Of a DNA stretch of 64,000 nt, positions 16,807 through 25,460 are shown one piece after another. Position 1 is the stretch's first letter. Every line of letters begins with the position of its first letter. The position numbers and the translations under genes are program-made. Under the pieces are notes generated by a model, which saw nothing but the letters and a program-made list of their open reading frames with translations, searched no databases and was not told where the DNA came from. The stretch is from Pseudomonas sp. StFLB209 (GTDB lineage Bacteria > Pseudomonadota > Gammaproteobacteria > Pseudomonadales > Pseudomonadaceae). The stretch spans positions 3,365,001 through 3,429,000 of the forward strand of contig NZ_AP014637.1 of NCBI RefSeq assembly GCF_000829415.1, in the 5' to 3' direction.

Positions 16807-17838
16807 ATGAAAAACGTCATTGAACTGGACGGCGCCATCGGCGGCGGGCAGGTGCTGCGCAGTGCCTTGAGCCTGTCGATGATCACCGGCCAGCCGCTGC
16901 ATATCCACAATATCCGCGCCCGGCGCAGTCGGCCCGGACTGTTGCGTCAGCATCTGACAGCGGTACTGGCAGCGGCCGAGATCTGCACTGCACACACCGA
17001 AGGTGCGCAGTTGCATTCTCAATCGCTGAGCTTTGTACCCGGCCCGGTCCGTGGCGGTGATTACCGCTTCAGCATCGGCACTGCCGGCAGTTGCAGCCTG
17101 GTATTGCAGACCCTTTTGCCTGCGCTGCTACAGGCACCTGCACCTAGCCGGGTGAATGTCACGGGCGGCACCCATAACCCGCTGGCACCACCGGCGGATT
17201 TTCTCCAGCGGGCCTTTGTGCCGTTGTTGCAGCGTATGGGCGCGCAGGTCGAGCTTGAGTTGCTGCGCCATGGTTTTGTGCCGGCCGGTGGTGGTGAGCT
17301 ACAGGCAATCATTCAGCCTTCGGCCTTGCAGCCGCTGCAACTGAACGAGCGTGGTCGCGTGCTGGCGCGGCGTGCCACGGCGCTCAGTGCCGCAGTGGCC
17401 GGGCATGTGGCCGAGCGTGAACTGGGGCGGGCGGCCAGGCGGCTGGACCTGCAGCCGGCAGAGTTGTTGCGCCAGGTGCTGGATGCCGAACGCGGACCGG
17501 GCAATGCCCTGTTGCTGGAGTTCACCTGCGAGCACCTGACTGAGCTGTTCAGTGCGCTGGGTCAGGCCAGCCTGCGGGCCGAGAAGGTCGCTGACCTGGC
17601 GGTGGACGGCGCACGGCGCTGGCTGGCCAGTGAGGCGGCGGTGGCTGAGCATCTGGCCGATCAATTGCTGTTGCCCATGGCGCTGGCCGGCGGCGGCAGC
17701 TTTAGCACCACGCATGTGAGCGAGCACTTGCAGAGCAATATCAGCGTGATCGAGTGTTTCTTGCCGGTACGTTTCGAATGCAGGGAATTGTCCAGCGACT
17801 TGTTGCAGGTGCAATGCTTGAAGACCACCGGCACTTGA
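16807..17838 (+). CDS. rtcA: RtcA, RNA 3'-terminal phosphate cyclase
   Basis: 343 residues from the ATG at 16807 behind AGAGGGA. Family segments are clear: DGAIGGGQVLRSALSLSMITG, RSRPGLLRQHLTAV, and the C-terminal THVSEHLQSNISVIECFLPVRF, whose histidine region corresponds to the adenylylated catalytic His of E. coli RtcA. The enzyme converts RNA 3'-phosphate to 2',3'-cyclic phosphate with ATP, producing a substrate that RtcB can ligate. It is the last gene of the repair unit; a hairpin at 17943-17964 may end the transcript. Confidence 0.96.
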   Translation: MKNVIELDGAIGGGQVLRSALSLSMITGQPLHIHNIRARRSRPGLLRQHLTAVLAAAEICTAHTEGAQLHSQSLSFVPGPVRGGDYRFSIGTAGSCSLVLQTLLPALLQAPAPSRVNVTGGTHNPLAPPADFLQRAFVPLLQRMGAQVELELLRHGFVPAGGGELQAIIQPSALQPLQLNERGRVLARRATALSAAVAGHVAERELGRAARRLDLQPAELLRQVLDAERGPGNALLLEFTCEHLTELFSALGQASLRAEKVADLAVDGARRWLASEAAVAEHLADQLLLPMALAGGGSFSTTHVSEHLQSNISVIECFLPVRFECRELSSDLLQVQCLKTTGT

Positions 17839-17942
17839 CCCATGCCTGATCGGCGCTAAAGTGTGGCGCTTGTTTCCTCCGATTGAGGTGTTCGTCCGAT
17901 GCGCTATTGATGCCGCCGTCCTTTGACGGCTCGTTTAACTAG

Positions 17943-17964
17943 CCCGCTTTGCTGCGGGGTGTTT
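17943..17964 (+). terminator. Possible terminator behind rtcA
   Basis: CCCGC-N6-GCGGG followed by GTGTTTT, 105 bases after the rtcA stop and just before the ABC-F start. The stem is short (5 bp). Confidence 0.45.
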
Positions 17965-17984
17965 TCGGCATCTGTGGAGTTCAT

Positions 17985-19580
17985 ATGACGGGCCCTTGTC
18001 TGACGCTTGATAGCGTTTGTTTTGTGTTGCCTGATGGCAGACCGCTTTTTACGCATCTCAGTGCACAGTTCGACCAGCAGCCGACCGGGCTGGTGGGGCG
18101 CAATGGTGTCGGCAAAAGCATGCTGGCGCGGATTCTTGTCGGCCAGCTTCAACCTGCCAGTGGCCGTTGCCTGCGCAGCGGGCGGGTGCATTACCTGGCC
18201 CAGCAGGCCAATGGCGCCTGTGTCGCCGAACTGGCCGGTGTGCAGACGGTGCTGGAGGCGTTGCAGCGCATTGAGGCCGGTAGCACGGCCATTGAGGATT
18301 TCGACGCCGTCGGCGAGCGTTGGGATATTCGTCAGCGCCTGGAGCAGGCGTTGCAATCGGTTGGCCTTGGGCATCTGCAAGCCACCACCCCGGCGTCTGA
18401 GCTCAGCGGGGGCCAAGCCATGCGCGTGGCGCTGCTGGGCGCGATGTTGTCGCAGGCTGATTTTCTGATTCTCGACGAGCCGAGCAACCACCTTGATGCG
18501 TCGAGCCGAGCGGCGCTGATCGAGCAACTGCAACGCTGGCCGGGCGGTTTGCTGGTGATCAGTCACGACCGGCAGTTGCTGGGGGCCATGCAGCGCATCG
18601 TCGAGCTGACCCCCTCGGGGCTGCACAGCTATGGCGGCGATTACCCGCACTACGTCCGCTGCAAGGCCGCCGAACAGCACGGTGCCGAACAGCACTTGCA
18701 ACAGCGGCGTCTGGAGCTCAAACGCGGCCAGCAAGCGCTGCGTGAGCAGCAGCAATGCCAGCAGCGCCGTCAGGCGCAAGGCCGGCGCCAAGGGCGCGAG
18801 GCCAATCAGGCCAGGATCCTGCTGGGCCGCCAGAAGCAGCGCAGCGAACAGTCGGCAGGCCGACAACAGCAACGGCAACTGGACGAGACCGCCCGCCTGG
18901 CAGCCAATGTCCGTGAGGCCGCCAGGCAACTGGACGACGAGCGGCTGATCAACCTGCACGTTCCACCGGTCGATACGCCGCCGCAACGTTGGGTGGCCGA
19001 GTTGCTTGATGTCGAACTGGCGCATGTCCCGGTCAGGCAACAGATCAACCTGGCCCTGCGCAGCGGTCAGCGGCTGGCAATCAGCGGGCCGAACGGTTGC
19101 GGCAAATCTAGTCTGTTACGCCTGCTGGCCGGTCAGCAGGCACCGCTGGCAGGGCATTGTCGGGTGTCAGTCGCCAGCGTGCTGCTGGATCAGCCACTGA
19201 GCCTGTTGCTGCCGCATCGTTCGGTGCTTGAGCAATTGCAAGCGCTGAACCGGCGCGAGCCGCAAGCTGTGCTGCGCATGCGTCTGGCGCAGTTGGGGCT
19301 TGATGCGCAACAGATCCTGATGCCCAGCGCCCGGCTCAGCGGTGGCGAACAGGTCAAGGCCGCGCTGGCGTTGGCCCTGTACGCCGAGACGCCCGCGCAA
19401 CTGCTGTTGCTCGACGAACCGGGCAATCACCTGGACCTGCCGTCCCTTCAGGCGTTGGAAGCCATGCTGCGGGCTTATACCGGGACACTGGTGGTGGTCT
19501 CCCATGACCCGGTTTTCAAGGCAGCACTGGCATTGGACAGTGAGTTTATGGCGAGCACTGACGGCTGGCAGATGGGTTAG
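17985..19580 (+). CDS. ABC-F family ATPase
   Basis: 531 residues from the ATG at 17985 with TGGAG upstream. Two ABC domains are complete: Walker A GRNGVGKS (~38-45), signature LSGGQ, Walker B LILDEPSNHLD; then Walker A GPNGCGKS (~368-375), signature LSGGEQ, Walker B LLLLDEPGNHLD. No membrane segment is present. The linker between domains is unusually Gln/Arg-rich (residues ~225-310). ABC-F proteins act on the ribosomal E site in translation control or antibiotic protection; this short form resembles general bacterial members rather than a named resistance type. It follows the RNA-repair genes on the same strand but has a probable terminator and its own site, so linkage is uncertain. Confidence 0.88.
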   Translation: MTGPCLTLDSVCFVLPDGRPLFTHLSAQFDQQPTGLVGRNGVGKSMLARILVGQLQPASGRCLRSGRVHYLAQQANGACVAELAGVQTVLEALQRIEAGSTAIEDFDAVGERWDIRQRLEQALQSVGLGHLQATTPASELSGGQAMRVALLGAMLSQADFLILDEPSNHLDASSRAALIEQLQRWPGGLLVISHDRQLLGAMQRIVELTPSGLHSYGGDYPHYVRCKAAEQHGAEQHLQQRRLELKRGQQALREQQQCQQRRQAQGRRQGREANQARILLGRQKQRSEQSAGRQQQRQLDETARLAANVREAARQLDDERLINLHVPPVDTPPQRWVAELLDVELAHVPVRQQINLALRSGQRLAISGPNGCGKSSLLRLLAGQQAPLAGHCRVSVASVLLDQPLSLLLPHRSVLEQLQALNRREPQAVLRMRLAQLGLDAQQILMPSARLSGGEQVKAALALALYAETPAQLLLLDEPGNHLDLPSLQALEAMLRAYTGTLVVVSHDPVFKAALALDSEFMASTDGWQMG

Positions 19581-19604
19581 CGGTGGTGTATATAAAAGAG
19601 ATTC

Positions 19605-19619
19605 ACAAATGATATTTGT
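19605..19619 (+). promoter_or_regulatory. Palindrome upstream of the TonB receptor (possible Fur site)
   Basis: ACAAAT-GAT-ATTTGT is a perfect 6-3-6 palindrome in an AT-rich patch 52 bases before the receptor start. It is only a partial match to the Fur consensus (about 10 of 19 positions by eye), so the regulator is uncertain. Confidence 0.4.
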
Positions 19620-19670
19620 TTCTATTTAATACGCGCACTCCGCCTATTTCTCCTCTTCAGGTACACCCGC

Positions 19671-21812
19671 ATGCGGCATTTTTCACGCCCCCTCGTCTCG
19701 GCTGCCCGTGGTACGGCCATTGGTTTACTGGCTATCAGCCCGGCGGTCATGGCCGACAACAGCCCGACGTCGGCTGGCCAGGCACTGGAGCTGCCCGATA
19801 CCACTGTCCAGTCCAGCTATGAACAGACCTCCAGCACCGCCCCGTTCACCGGTTACAAGGCTGACCGCGCGCAAAGTGCGACCAAGACCAATACCCCGCT
19901 GAACGAAACGCCGCAAACGGTGAGTGTGATCGGCAGCGAGCAGTTGCGTGACCAGAACGCCCAGTCGCTGGCCGAGAGCCTGCGCTATACCGCCGGGGTC
20001 AATGCCGGCCAGCGCGGGCGCCGGGGGCTGGATGACTTTATCGTGCGCGGCTTCGTCCAGAGTGCCTACAAGTTCGTTGATGGCATGCGCATGGATTCGG
20101 ACATGTGGATCCAGAGCGACCCGTTTGCCTTCGAACGCATTGAAGTGCTCAAGGGGCCGGCCTCGATTCTGTATGGCCAGATCGCACCGGGCGGGGTGAT
20201 CAACCAGGTCAGCAAGCGGCCCACCGATCAGCCACAGGCCGAAGTGGGCATGGGCCTGGGTAACTACGGCCAGCGCAAATACACCGCCGATCTGTCTGAC
20301 AGCCTCAATGCCGATGCCAGCCTGCGCTATCGTCTGGTGGCGCTGTACTCCTCCAGCGATGACATCGTCGATCACGTCGACCGCGACCGCAGTTACATCG
20401 CCCCGTCGCTGACCTGGGACATCAATGACGACACCAGCGTGACCCTGCTGGCCAGTTACCAGAAGAGCCACTATGTGCCGATCCGTGGCCTGCCGGCTGA
20501 GGGCACCGTGCTCGCTAACCCCAACGGCAAGATCGACCGCGACCGTTTTGTCGGGGTGCCGGGCATCGACAACTACACCACCGAGCAGCGGATGTTCGGC
20601 TATGAGCTGGAGCATCGGTTCGCACCCAACGTCAGCTTCCGCCAGAAGCTGCGCTACAACGAATACGACCTGGACGGCGCGTTCGCCAGCCCCACCTCGC
20701 TGGCCGCCAACAAGCGCAACTACAACCGCCAGATCCAGTGGCGAGATGTCAAAGGTGAAGTGTTCACCATGGATAACCAGCTCAACGTGCAGTTCGACAG
20801 TGGCCCGCTGAGCCACGACGTATTGGTTGGGCTGGACTGGTTCGACTTCCATACCGATGACACCCGTCACACCTCGACTCTGGCGGCGATCGACCTGTAC
20901 AACCCGTCTTACAACGTGACGCCCGGAGCAAAGACTTTTCAGGCTGCCACCAGCGGCACCGAAGACCTGCTGCAGCGCGGCCTGTACCTGCAAGACCAGA
21001 TCAAGTTCGGTGACGGCTGGAACCTGCTGCTGGGCTTGCGCCACGATGACTCGGAACTCAAGTCCCATCGCGGCACGACCCGCACCACCACTGACGAGAA
21101 CGCCACCACCGGCCGGGTGGGGCTGTTGTACGCCTTCGAGAGCGGCTGGTCGCCGTACATCAGCTATAGCGAGTCGTTCGTGCCGGTCACTGGCAGTGAT
21201 TTCAGTGGCAAGGCCTTCGAGCCGGAAACCGGTGAACAGGTCGAGGCCGGCATCAAGTACCAGTCGCCGAGCAAGGCCTTCGATGTGACGTTCGCGGTGT
21301 ATGACCTCAAGCGCCAGAACGTCACCACCACCGACCCGAACAACAGCGGTTTCAGTGTGCAGGTGGGTGAACAGCGCCACCGCGGCGCTGAAGTCGAGTT
21401 GCATGGCCAGTTGACCGATAAGCTCGACCTGGTGGCGACCTATAGCTATATCGACGCCGAAATCACCAAGAGCAACGATGACTTCCAGGGCAATCGCCCG
21501 GTGCAAGTGCCCGAACACATGGCCAATGCCTGGCTGCGTTATGACCTCTCCAGCCTGCTGCCGGGCCTGGGAGTCGGTGCCGGAGTACGTTACATCGGTG
21601 AACAGGCCGGCGATCAGGCCAACAGCTTCAATTCGCCCGAGTACACCCTGTACGACATGATGGTCGACTACAAGACCGGCCCATGGCGCTTTGCGGTCAA
21701 TGGCAGCAACCTGAGCAACAAGGATTACACCGCCAGCTGTGCCAGTACCTCGCAGTGCTTCCCGGGTGATCCGCGCATGCTGATGTTCAGCACCAGCTAC
21801 CGCTTCAGGTAA
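19671..21812 (+). CDS. TonB-dependent siderophore receptor
   Basis: 713 residues. It has an N-terminal signal peptide, then the TonB-box/plug region (TNTPLNETPQTVSVIGSEQLRDQ ... RGLDDFIVRGF ... ERIEVLKGPASILYGQIAPGGVIN) and a 22-strand type barrel ending in TSYRFR. The plug wording, especially ETPQTVSV and GPASILYG, is that of ferrisiderophore (FhuA/FpvA-like) receptors. No N-terminal STN signalling domain is present, so it is not a transducer linked to a sigma/anti-sigma pair, and no such pair is adjacent. Two cysteines near the C-terminus (CASTSQCF) may form a loop disulfide. The ligand is unknown. The next gene is RidA-like, 148 bases on. Confidence 0.92.
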   Translation: MRHFSRPLVSAARGTAIGLLAISPAVMADNSPTSAGQALELPDTTVQSSYEQTSSTAPFTGYKADRAQSATKTNTPLNETPQTVSVIGSEQLRDQNAQSLAESLRYTAGVNAGQRGRRGLDDFIVRGFVQSAYKFVDGMRMDSDMWIQSDPFAFERIEVLKGPASILYGQIAPGGVINQVSKRPTDQPQAEVGMGLGNYGQRKYTADLSDSLNADASLRYRLVALYSSSDDIVDHVDRDRSYIAPSLTWDINDDTSVTLLASYQKSHYVPIRGLPAEGTVLANPNGKIDRDRFVGVPGIDNYTTEQRMFGYELEHRFAPNVSFRQKLRYNEYDLDGAFASPTSLAANKRNYNRQIQWRDVKGEVFTMDNQLNVQFDSGPLSHDVLVGLDWFDFHTDDTRHTSTLAAIDLYNPSYNVTPGAKTFQAATSGTEDLLQRGLYLQDQIKFGDGWNLLLGLRHDDSELKSHRGTTRTTTDENATTGRVGLLYAFESGWSPYISYSESFVPVTGSDFSGKAFEPETGEQVEAGIKYQSPSKAFDVTFAVYDLKRQNVTTTDPNNSGFSVQVGEQRHRGAEVELHGQLTDKLDLVATYSYIDAEITKSNDDFQGNRPVQVPEHMANAWLRYDLSSLLPGLGVGAGVRYIGEQAGDQANSFNSPEYTLYDMMVDYKTGPWRFAVNGSNLSNKDYTASCASTSQCFPGDPRMLMFSTSYRFR

Positions 21813-21960
21813 TTGCCGGGGAGGGGGCGGTTACATGCTGTGGGTGCAAGCAGCGCCGCGTGACAGTCTGCCGGTTTACCGGGCCTGATCGGAAACATAG
21901 CCTGCCGGGCGCTTCACTATGAAGTGCCCGCATGCAGTTTCATCAGATCAAGGACCTTTC

Positions 21961-22401
21961 ATGAAAACCACCCGTTCACTGCTGCTCGGCCTGTTGGCCC
22001 TGTTCGGCGCCACGACTGCCGTAGCTCAGGTCAAATTCGCCAATTCCGGTGCCAGCGGCTTTCCCATTTCCGATGCTGTCCAGGTTGGCAATACCCTCTA
22101 TCTGTCTGGCCAGTTAGGGATGCTGCCAGGCACCGGCAAGCTGGCCAGCGGCGGCATCGAAGCCGAGTCGCGCCAAGCCATGGATAACATCCAGCGTATC
22201 CTGCAAAGCCATGGCCACAGCATGCAGGACGTCGTCAAATGCACGGTGTTTCTGGCCGATATTGCCGAGTTCGGCCAGTTCAACGAGGTCTACACCCGCT
22301 ACTTCGAAGCTGACCGTTATCCGTCCAGAAGTGCTTTGGGCGGTATCAGTCTGGTGAAGGATGCGCGGGTAGAAGTGGAGTGTCTCGCCGCCAAGGGGTG
22401 A
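21961..22401 (+). CDS. Exported RidA/YjgF-family protein
   Basis: 146 residues from the ATG at 21961. The first ~22 residues (MKTTRSLLLGLLALFGATTA) are a Sec signal, so this is a periplasmic member of a normally cytosolic family. The RidA core is evident: ISDAVQVGNTLYLSGQLGM, SRQAMDNIQRILQSHG, VVKCTVFLADIAEF, YPSRSALGGISL. The Arg typical of active imine deaminases (the R of PSRSA) is present. RidA enzymes hydrolyse reactive enamine/imines; the role of exported forms is not settled. Confidence 0.85.
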   Translation: MKTTRSLLLGLLALFGATTAVAQVKFANSGASGFPISDAVQVGNTLYLSGQLGMLPGTGKLASGGIEAESRQAMDNIQRILQSHGHSMQDVVKCTVFLADIAEFGQFNEVYTRYFEADRYPSRSALGGISLVKDARVEVECLAAKG

Positions 22402-22410
22402 GCCACCGTC

Positions 22411-22436
22411 AGCCGCGCCGCCTGGTCGGTGCGGCT
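22411..22436. terminator. Hairpin between convergent ridA-like gene and dmeF
   Basis: AGCCGC-g-CCG-N6-CGG-t-GCGGCT forms a 9-bp stem with one mismatch between two converging stops. No T-tract on either side. Confidence 0.5.
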
Positions 22437-22446
22437 CAAGCGCTTT

Positions 22447-23379
22447 TCAGACCGGTGCCGGGCGGTTGATTTCCACCGTCACATGCACCAGCTCTTGATG
22501 GATCGACAAGGCATTGCGCACCGTTTCTGCTTCCAGCGGCTCGTTACAGGCCAGGCTCAGCATGCAGGCGTACTGGTCCTTGCCGACCCGCCATACATGC
22601 AGGTCTGTCAATGTCGAGCTGACCGGCAACTGTTCGATCACCTCGCGCACCTCGGCCACCACCGGTGCCTGCATTTCTGCATCCAGCAGCACCCGTGCGG
22701 TGTCACGCAACAAGCCTTTGGCCCATACCCCCACCAGTATCGCGCCGACAATGCCCATTACCGGGTCCAGCCAGCCGGCTGCCCAGAATTTGCCGGCCAG
22801 CAGGGCGATGATCGCCAGCACCGAGGTCGCTGCATCGGCCAGGACATGCAGATAGGCCGAGCGCAGGTTCAGGTCGTGGTGATGCTGGCCGTGGTCATGA
22901 GGGTGGTCATGGCCGTGATGGTGATGGTCGTCACGCAGCAACCAGGCGCACAGCAGATTCACTGCCAGCCCCGCCACGGCAATGACGATGGCTTCGTCGT
23001 AGTGGATTGGCCCGGGATACAGCAGCCGCTCGACGGACTGAAAGACCATCAGCCCGGCCACGCCGAGCAACAGGATGGCACTGGTGTAGCCACCCAGAAT
23101 CTCGATTTTCCAGGTGCCGAAGGTGAAGCGCGGGTCACTGGCCAGCCGTCGCGAGGCCGCATAGGCGAACAGCGACAGGCCCAGTGCCAGGGTATGGGAA
23201 CTCATGTGCCAGCCATCGGCGAGCAATGCCATAGAATTGAATTGCCAACCACCCACGATTTCCACGAGCATCATCACTGCCGTGATCCACATGGCGATTC
23301 GCGTCTTGCGTTCGGCTGACAGATCGGGCTGGTGAAACTCATGCGAATGCAGGCAATGCCCGGTGTCACGAGTGATCAT
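22447..23379 (-). CDS. dmeF: DmeF, CDF-family Co/Ni (metal) efflux transporter
   Basis: 310 residues. Six helices of a cation diffusion facilitator are seen with the metal motifs MALLADGWHMSSH and YLHVLADAATSV; the cytosolic C-terminal domain ends with LTDLHVWRVGKDQYACMLSL. A His-rich loop between helices IV and V (DDHHHHGHDHPHDHGQHHH) and the N-terminal HSHEFH are typical of DmeF. It exports divalent metal, in DmeF homologues Co(II) and Ni(II), from the cytoplasm. It is divergent from a CsoR/RcnR-type repressor, with a palindromic operator between them. Confidence 0.88.
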   Translation of the reverse strand: MITRDTGHCLHSHEFHQPDLSAERKTRIAMWITAVMMLVEIVGGWQFNSMALLADGWHMSSHTLALGLSLFAYAASRRLASDPRFTFGTWKIEILGGYTSAILLLGVAGLMVFQSVERLLYPGPIHYDEAIVIAVAGLAVNLLCAWLLRDDHHHHGHDHPHDHGQHHHDLNLRSAYLHVLADAATSVLAIIALLAGKFWAAGWLDPVMGIVGAILVGVWAKGLLRDTARVLLDAEMQAPVVAEVREVIEQLPVSSTLTDLHVWRVGKDQYACMLSLACNEPLEAETVRNALSIHQELVHVTVEINRPAPV

Positions 23380-23409
23380 GAGCAGCGTGCTCCAGAAATG
23401 AAGTTTTAT

Positions 23410-23427
23410 ACTATACCCCAGTATAGT
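23410..23427. promoter_or_regulatory. DmeR/RcnR-type operator
   Basis: ACTATACCCCAGTATAGT is an imperfect palindrome with a C4 tract flanked by TATA arms, the form recognised by RcnR/DmeR-class repressors. It lies in the 61-base dmeF-dmeR intergenic region. Confidence 0.82.
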
Positions 23428-23440
23428 TTTAGGAAGGCTA

Positions 23441-23716
23441 ATGGCTCATACCGTAAAGGGCAAGAAGCAGTTGCTGACCCGGGTCCGCAAGATCCGTGGC
23501 CAGGCCAATGCATTGGAAACTGCGCTGGAAGATGAAAAAGACTGTATGGCGATCCTGCAGCAGATTGCGGCGATTCGCGGCGCGGTCAACGGCTTGATGG
23601 CCGAGGTGATGGATGGGCACATTCGCGACCACCTCGGCGATGCCGAGCTGAGCGCTGAACAACGTCAGGTCGAAATCGAGCAGATTTCCACATTGTTGCG
23701 TTCGTATCTGAAATGA
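23441..23716 (+). CDS. dmeR: DmeR, CsoR/RcnR-family metal-sensing repressor
   Basis: 91 residues, all-helical, with the family sequence KKQLLTRVRKIRGQANALETALEDEKDCMAILQQI. The His at position 3, the Cys of EDEKDC (~36) and a His in the third block (DGHIRDHLGD, ~61-65) match the Ni/Co ligands of RcnR rather than the Cys-His-Cys set of CsoR. The predicted role is repression of dmeF and of itself until Co/Ni binds. Divergent from dmeF across a shared operator. Confidence 0.88.
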   Translation: MAHTVKGKKQLLTRVRKIRGQANALETALEDEKDCMAILQQIAAIRGAVNGLMAEVMDGHIRDHLGDAELSAEQRQVEIEQISTLLRSYLK

Positions 23717-23756
23717 ACTGACAGCCAATCTGCGCAAGTAAGTTAAAGGAATAACA

Positions 23757-24404
23757 ATGCAAACGATTTTCCTGAATCTGGGCCGGCTGATTCCCGTCTG
23801 GCTGTTTTTCGGTGTGCTGTTCACGGCGCTTGGTTATCCCGGCTACAGCCATCTCGACCAGGCCATGAGTCAACTGGGTGCGCAGGGCGCTGCTACTCAC
23901 GGCTACTCGCCATGGGTCAACAACTACCCGCTTGGCGTGTTGTTCGTGCTGTTTGCCTTGGGTGTGAGCCAACGTTTTCGCGGGTCGCGTCTGGCGCAGC
24001 TGAGCGCCGCGCTGATTGCGCTGCATGGTCTGGCCAGTTTTGCCACCGGCTACTTTGCCTGTGATCAGGGCTGTGCACCTGAGCAGCCGTCCTCATCCCA
24101 ACAACTGCACAACCTGGCCGGGCTGGTCATGTTCCTGTCGCTGACCCTGGCCAGTGCCCTCTGGATCTTGCTGGGCAAACGGTTGCTGCACTCTCGCGGC
24201 TTTGGCGGTTATTCCGCGCTCTGTACCGTGCTGGCGCTTGTGAGTGTGGCGTTTATGGCTCAAGCGCTGGAGGCCGGGCATCTATTTGGTCTGTATCAGC
24301 GGCTCAACTACGGCGTGTCGGTCCTGTGGTTGGCGGGCCTGGCGCACATGGCACTGGGTTCGAAGCGGCCCGGTTTAAAGTTCGATATCCGCCGGTCAGC
24401 CTGA
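23757..24404 (+). CDS. DUF998-family membrane protein
   Basis: 215 residues with six hydrophobic segments and AAAGGA before the start. The opening IPVWLFFGVLFTALGYPGYSHLDQAMSQLGAQGAATHGYSPWVNN and the FATGYFACDQGC stretch are typical of DUF998 proteins of unknown function. It starts 40 bases after dmeR and may be read with it, but nothing links it to metals. Confidence 0.75.
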   Translation: MQTIFLNLGRLIPVWLFFGVLFTALGYPGYSHLDQAMSQLGAQGAATHGYSPWVNNYPLGVLFVLFALGVSQRFRGSRLAQLSAALIALHGLASFATGYFACDQGCAPEQPSSSQQLHNLAGLVMFLSLTLASALWILLGKRLLHSRGFGGYSALCTVLALVSVAFMAQALEAGHLFGLYQRLNYGVSVLWLAGLAHMALGSKRPGLKFDIRRSA

Positions 24405-24500
24405 AGCCGGGCTTGTTGATCAGGACATTTGCCAATCCGGGCGGCGGCAGGCAGCATGCGCGGCGTGACCGATCCAACGGCGCCTGAGCTGAGGTTGAAG

Positions 24501-25460
24501 ATGTTCTTGAAGTGGACGCAGAGGCTGCTATTGCCTCTGGCATTGATGTCGATCCCGGTGCTCGCTGCCGAGCAAACCGTGCAGGTCCCAGGTCCTTTGG
24601 GGGCGCTCTCGGGCAGCCTTGTTGCTGTCGCCGACCCGCAGGCCCCGGTGGTGCTGATCGTGCCAGGCGCAGGCCCGACTGACCGCGACGGTAACAATCC
24701 GCTGGGCATTCGTGCCGCCACCTACCGGCTGCTGGCCCAAGGGCTGGCCGGGCAAGGCATCAGCAGCTTGCGCATCGACAAGCGCGGGCTGTTTGGCAGC
24801 CGCGCAGCGATTGCCAATCCCAATCAGGTGACCGTTCAGGACTACGCCAGCGATGTGCGCTTATGGATGAGCTATCTGGCCCAGCGTGAACGCTATCGCT
24901 GCGTCTGGTTGCTGGGCCACAGTGAGGGCGGCCTGGTCGCCATGTTGGCGGCGCAGAACAACCCGGACCTGTGCGGGGTGATCCTGCTGGCCGCCCCCGG
25001 CCGACCGATGGGGCAGGTGTTGCGCAGCCAACTGGCCCGCAACCCGGTCGAGCGCAAGCAACTGGACGCCGCGCTGGCGGTGATCGACTCGCTGGAGCGC
25101 GGGGTGCCGGTGGCTGAGGTGCCGGGCGTGTTGCAACCGTTGCTAAGACCTGAGGTGCAGAGCTTTCTGATCAGTGGCTTCGCGCTCGACCCGGCGCAGT
25201 TGCTGTCGCGGGTCAACAAGCCAGTGCTGATCCTGCAGGGTAACAGCGACCTGCAGGTCGGGATCAACGACGCCGAGGCGCTGCATGCGGCCCGGCCGGG
25301 CTCGGTGTTGCGTATCCTGGCGGGCGTCAATCATGTGTTCAAGGCGGTACCGCAAGGCGATCATGAAGCCAATGTCGCGGCCTATGGCGACCCTGATCTG
25401 CCACTGGCCAGTGGCGTGATCGAGCCCATTGTGCAGGTGATCCATGGCGCCGCGCACTGA
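24501..25460 (+). CDS. Exported alpha/beta-hydrolase
   Basis: 319 residues from the ATG at 24501 (GAGG ten bases upstream; the frame opens at 24429 but the leader is unconserved). A signal peptide (LLLPLALMSIPVLAAEQ) precedes an alpha/beta-hydrolase fold: oxyanion/entry VLIVPGAGPTDRDG, nucleophile elbow LLGHSEGGLVA, and a C-terminal NHVFK histidine. It resembles periplasmic serine hydrolases of unknown substrate. Its stop overlaps the following AraC gene by 17 bases, which indicates co-transcription. Confidence 0.8.
   Translation: MFLKWTQRLLLPLALMSIPVLAAEQTVQVPGPLGALSGSLVAVADPQAPVVLIVPGAGPTDRDGNNPLGIRAATYRLLAQGLAGQGISSLRIDKRGLFGSRAAIANPNQVTVQDYASDVRLWMSYLAQRERYRCVWLLGHSEGGLVAMLAAQNNPDLCGVILLAAPGRPMGQVLRSQLARNPVERKQLDAALAVIDSLERGVPVAEVPGVLQPLLRPEVQSFLISGFALDPAQLLSRVNKPVLILQGNSDLQVGINDAEALHAARPGSVLRILAGVNHVFKAVPQGDHEANVAAYGDPDLPLASGVIEPIVQVIHGAAH

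Noticed and set aside
19605..19619. Firm Fur box upstream of the TonB receptor
   Set aside because: Palindrome is perfect but matches the Fur consensus only partly; kept as uncertain operator.
19725..21518. 597-residue open frame antisense to the TonB receptor
   Set aside because: Shadow of a GC-rich real gene; no ribosome-binding site and no recognisable family.
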